Shown piece after piece: positions 63,224 through 64,000 of a stretch of DNA of 64,000 nucleotides. The notes beneath the pieces were generated by a model. That model worked only from the letters and a program-made list of their open reading frames with translations, had not been told where the DNA came from and made no database searches. The stretch's first letter is position 1, and every line of letters starts with the position of its first letter. The DNA is from Jiangella sp. DSM 45060 (GTDB taxonomy: Bacteria; Actinomycetota; Actinomycetes; Jiangellales; Jiangellaceae). The stretch spans positions 7,212,622-7,276,621 of the forward strand of contig NZ_LT629771.1 in NCBI RefSeq assembly GCF_900105175.1. The letters are read 5' to 3'. The position numbers were made by a program, and so were the translations under genes.

Positions 63224-64000
63224 TGACCGGCGCGGCGGTGGTCGCGCCGGGCGGGGCCGACGGTGTCGTCGTCGGGCCGCTGCCGCTGCCGCGCCCGGCC
63301 GCCGGCGAGGTGCTGGTCGCGGTGCGGACGGTCGGCGCGAACCACCTCGACCTGCACGTCATGAACGGACGGGGTCCCGGTGCGGCGGCGCGGCTGCCGC
63401 TGGTCCCCGGCATCGACCCGGCCGGCGAGATCGTCGAGCAGGGCCCGGACGTGCCCGGCGACCGGCGCGGCGAGCAGGTCGTCGTCAAGCCGAACATCGC
63501 CTGCGGGACCTGCCGGTACTGCCGGGCCGGCGAGGACGCCGACTGCACCGACCAGCGGGTCGTCGGCGGGCACCGCGACGGCGGCGCGGCGCAGTACGTC
63601 GCGGTGCCGGCCCGCGCCGCGATCCCCATCGGCGGGCTCGGCCACGCCACCGCCACCGCCGCCGTGCACAGCGTCCCCATCGCGCTGCACGCCATCGCGG
63701 CGGCCGGCGGCATCGAGGCCGACGCGACGGTCCTGGTCACCGGCGCGACCGGCGCCATCGGATCGGCCGCCGTGCAACTGGCCCGGCACGCCGGCGCGCG
63801 CGTGCTCGCCGCGTCGACGTCGGCGGACGTCACGACCGCGGGCGCCGAGCCGCTGCGCTATGCCGAACCGGACGACCTGCCGGAGCTGGTCGCGGCCCGT
63901 GCACCCGGCGGTGCGGACGTCGTCGTCGACGGCACCGGCCGGGCCGACGTGCTGACGGCGGCGGCGCGCTGCCTGGCCTGGCGCGGCCGGCTGGTGCTGT
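63223..64000 (+). CDS. Zinc-type alcohol dehydrogenase-like oxidoreductase, partial
   Basis: About 259 residues are visible; the C-terminus is outside the window. MDR fold: PRPAAGEVLVAVRTVGANHLDLHV, structural zinc cluster CGTCRYCRAGEDADC (four Cys), PNIACG and the Rossmann VTGATGAIGSAAVQLARHAGARVLA. It probably uses NAD(P)H. Coupling to the importer ATPase suggests it acts on the imported compound. Confidence 0.86.
   Translation, partial: MTGAAVVAPGGADGVVVGPLPLPRPAAGEVLVAVRTVGANHLDLHVMNGRGPGAAARLPLVPGIDPAGEIVEQGPDVPGDRRGEQVVVKPNIACGTCRYCRAGEDADCTDQRVVGGHRDGGAAQYVAVPARAAIPIGGLGHATATAAVHSVPIALHAIAAAGGIEADATVLVTGATGAIGSAAVQLARHAGARVLAASTSADVTTAGAEPLRYAEPDDLPELVAARAPGGADVVVDGTGRADVLTAAARCLAWRGRLVL

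Overview
The window reads as chromosomal DNA of a very high-GC actinobacterium with GTG/ATG starts, ATGA/GTGA gene overlaps, long spurious ORFs opposite real genes, and twin-region TetR/ECF/PadR/MarR regulators. The mix of secreted S8 protease, sialidase-like BNR proteins and many ABC importers suits a soil or plant-associated, Jiangella-like actinomycete; that lineage is my inference only. No replication origin, rRNA, CRISPR array or intact transposase/integrase is visible.

Layout. 1-6.5 kb: TetR and the MFS efflux pump it probably controls, a large secreted subtilase, and an imine-reductase-like enzyme divergent from a MerR regulator. 6.7-11.3 kb: a nitrilase-fold protein lacking the catalytic Cys, the remnant of a secreted carbohydrate-active protein, a secreted sialidase-like protein and a berberine-bridge-type FAD oxidase. 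11.5-16.3 kb: tRNA-Lys(TTT) followed by two further copies of its 3' end, at 13.7 and 16.2 kb. These bound two stacked, integrase-less islands: one with an AraC regulator and a DHFR-like enzyme, one with a PIN/HTH-ImmA pair and a frameshifted McrC-like nuclease remnant. The tRNA's probable terminator now lies beyond the last copy.

16.4-18 kb: a DHFR-like protein and an ECF sigma factor. 18.5-35.5 kb: the largest catabolic block. A PadR regulator precedes a dipeptide-type ABC importer, a sulfatase and its own formylglycine-generating enzyme. Next comes a sugar ABC importer with a ROK repressor, divergent from alpha-N-acetylglucosaminidase, MurQ and a BadF-type amino-sugar kinase. Together these look able to import, desulfate, hydrolyse and phosphorylate (sulfated) N-acetylated amino sugars.

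35.5-49.1 kb: mostly housekeeping and accessory genes: membrane protein, sigma/kinase-fold/GNAT cluster, MMPL exporter, ProVWX-type osmoprotectant importer with a structured leader, a second sialidase-like protein, and a MOSC/TetR/GDSL/SRPBCC group. 49.17-49.59 kb is a tandem repeat whose three units each carry a sequence matching the RecA-independent DNA-damage promoter. 49.6-55.2 kb: GNAT, a MarR/DJ-1 operon sharing a doubled operator with a divergent DUF262 (GmrSD/SspE-like) protein, and a DrrAB-like exporter. 55.2-64 kb: a sulfite-oxidase-family enzyme, a second FAD oxidase, RtcB, and a nitrate/taurine-type ABC importer with RidA and a zinc alcohol dehydrogenase cut by the window end.
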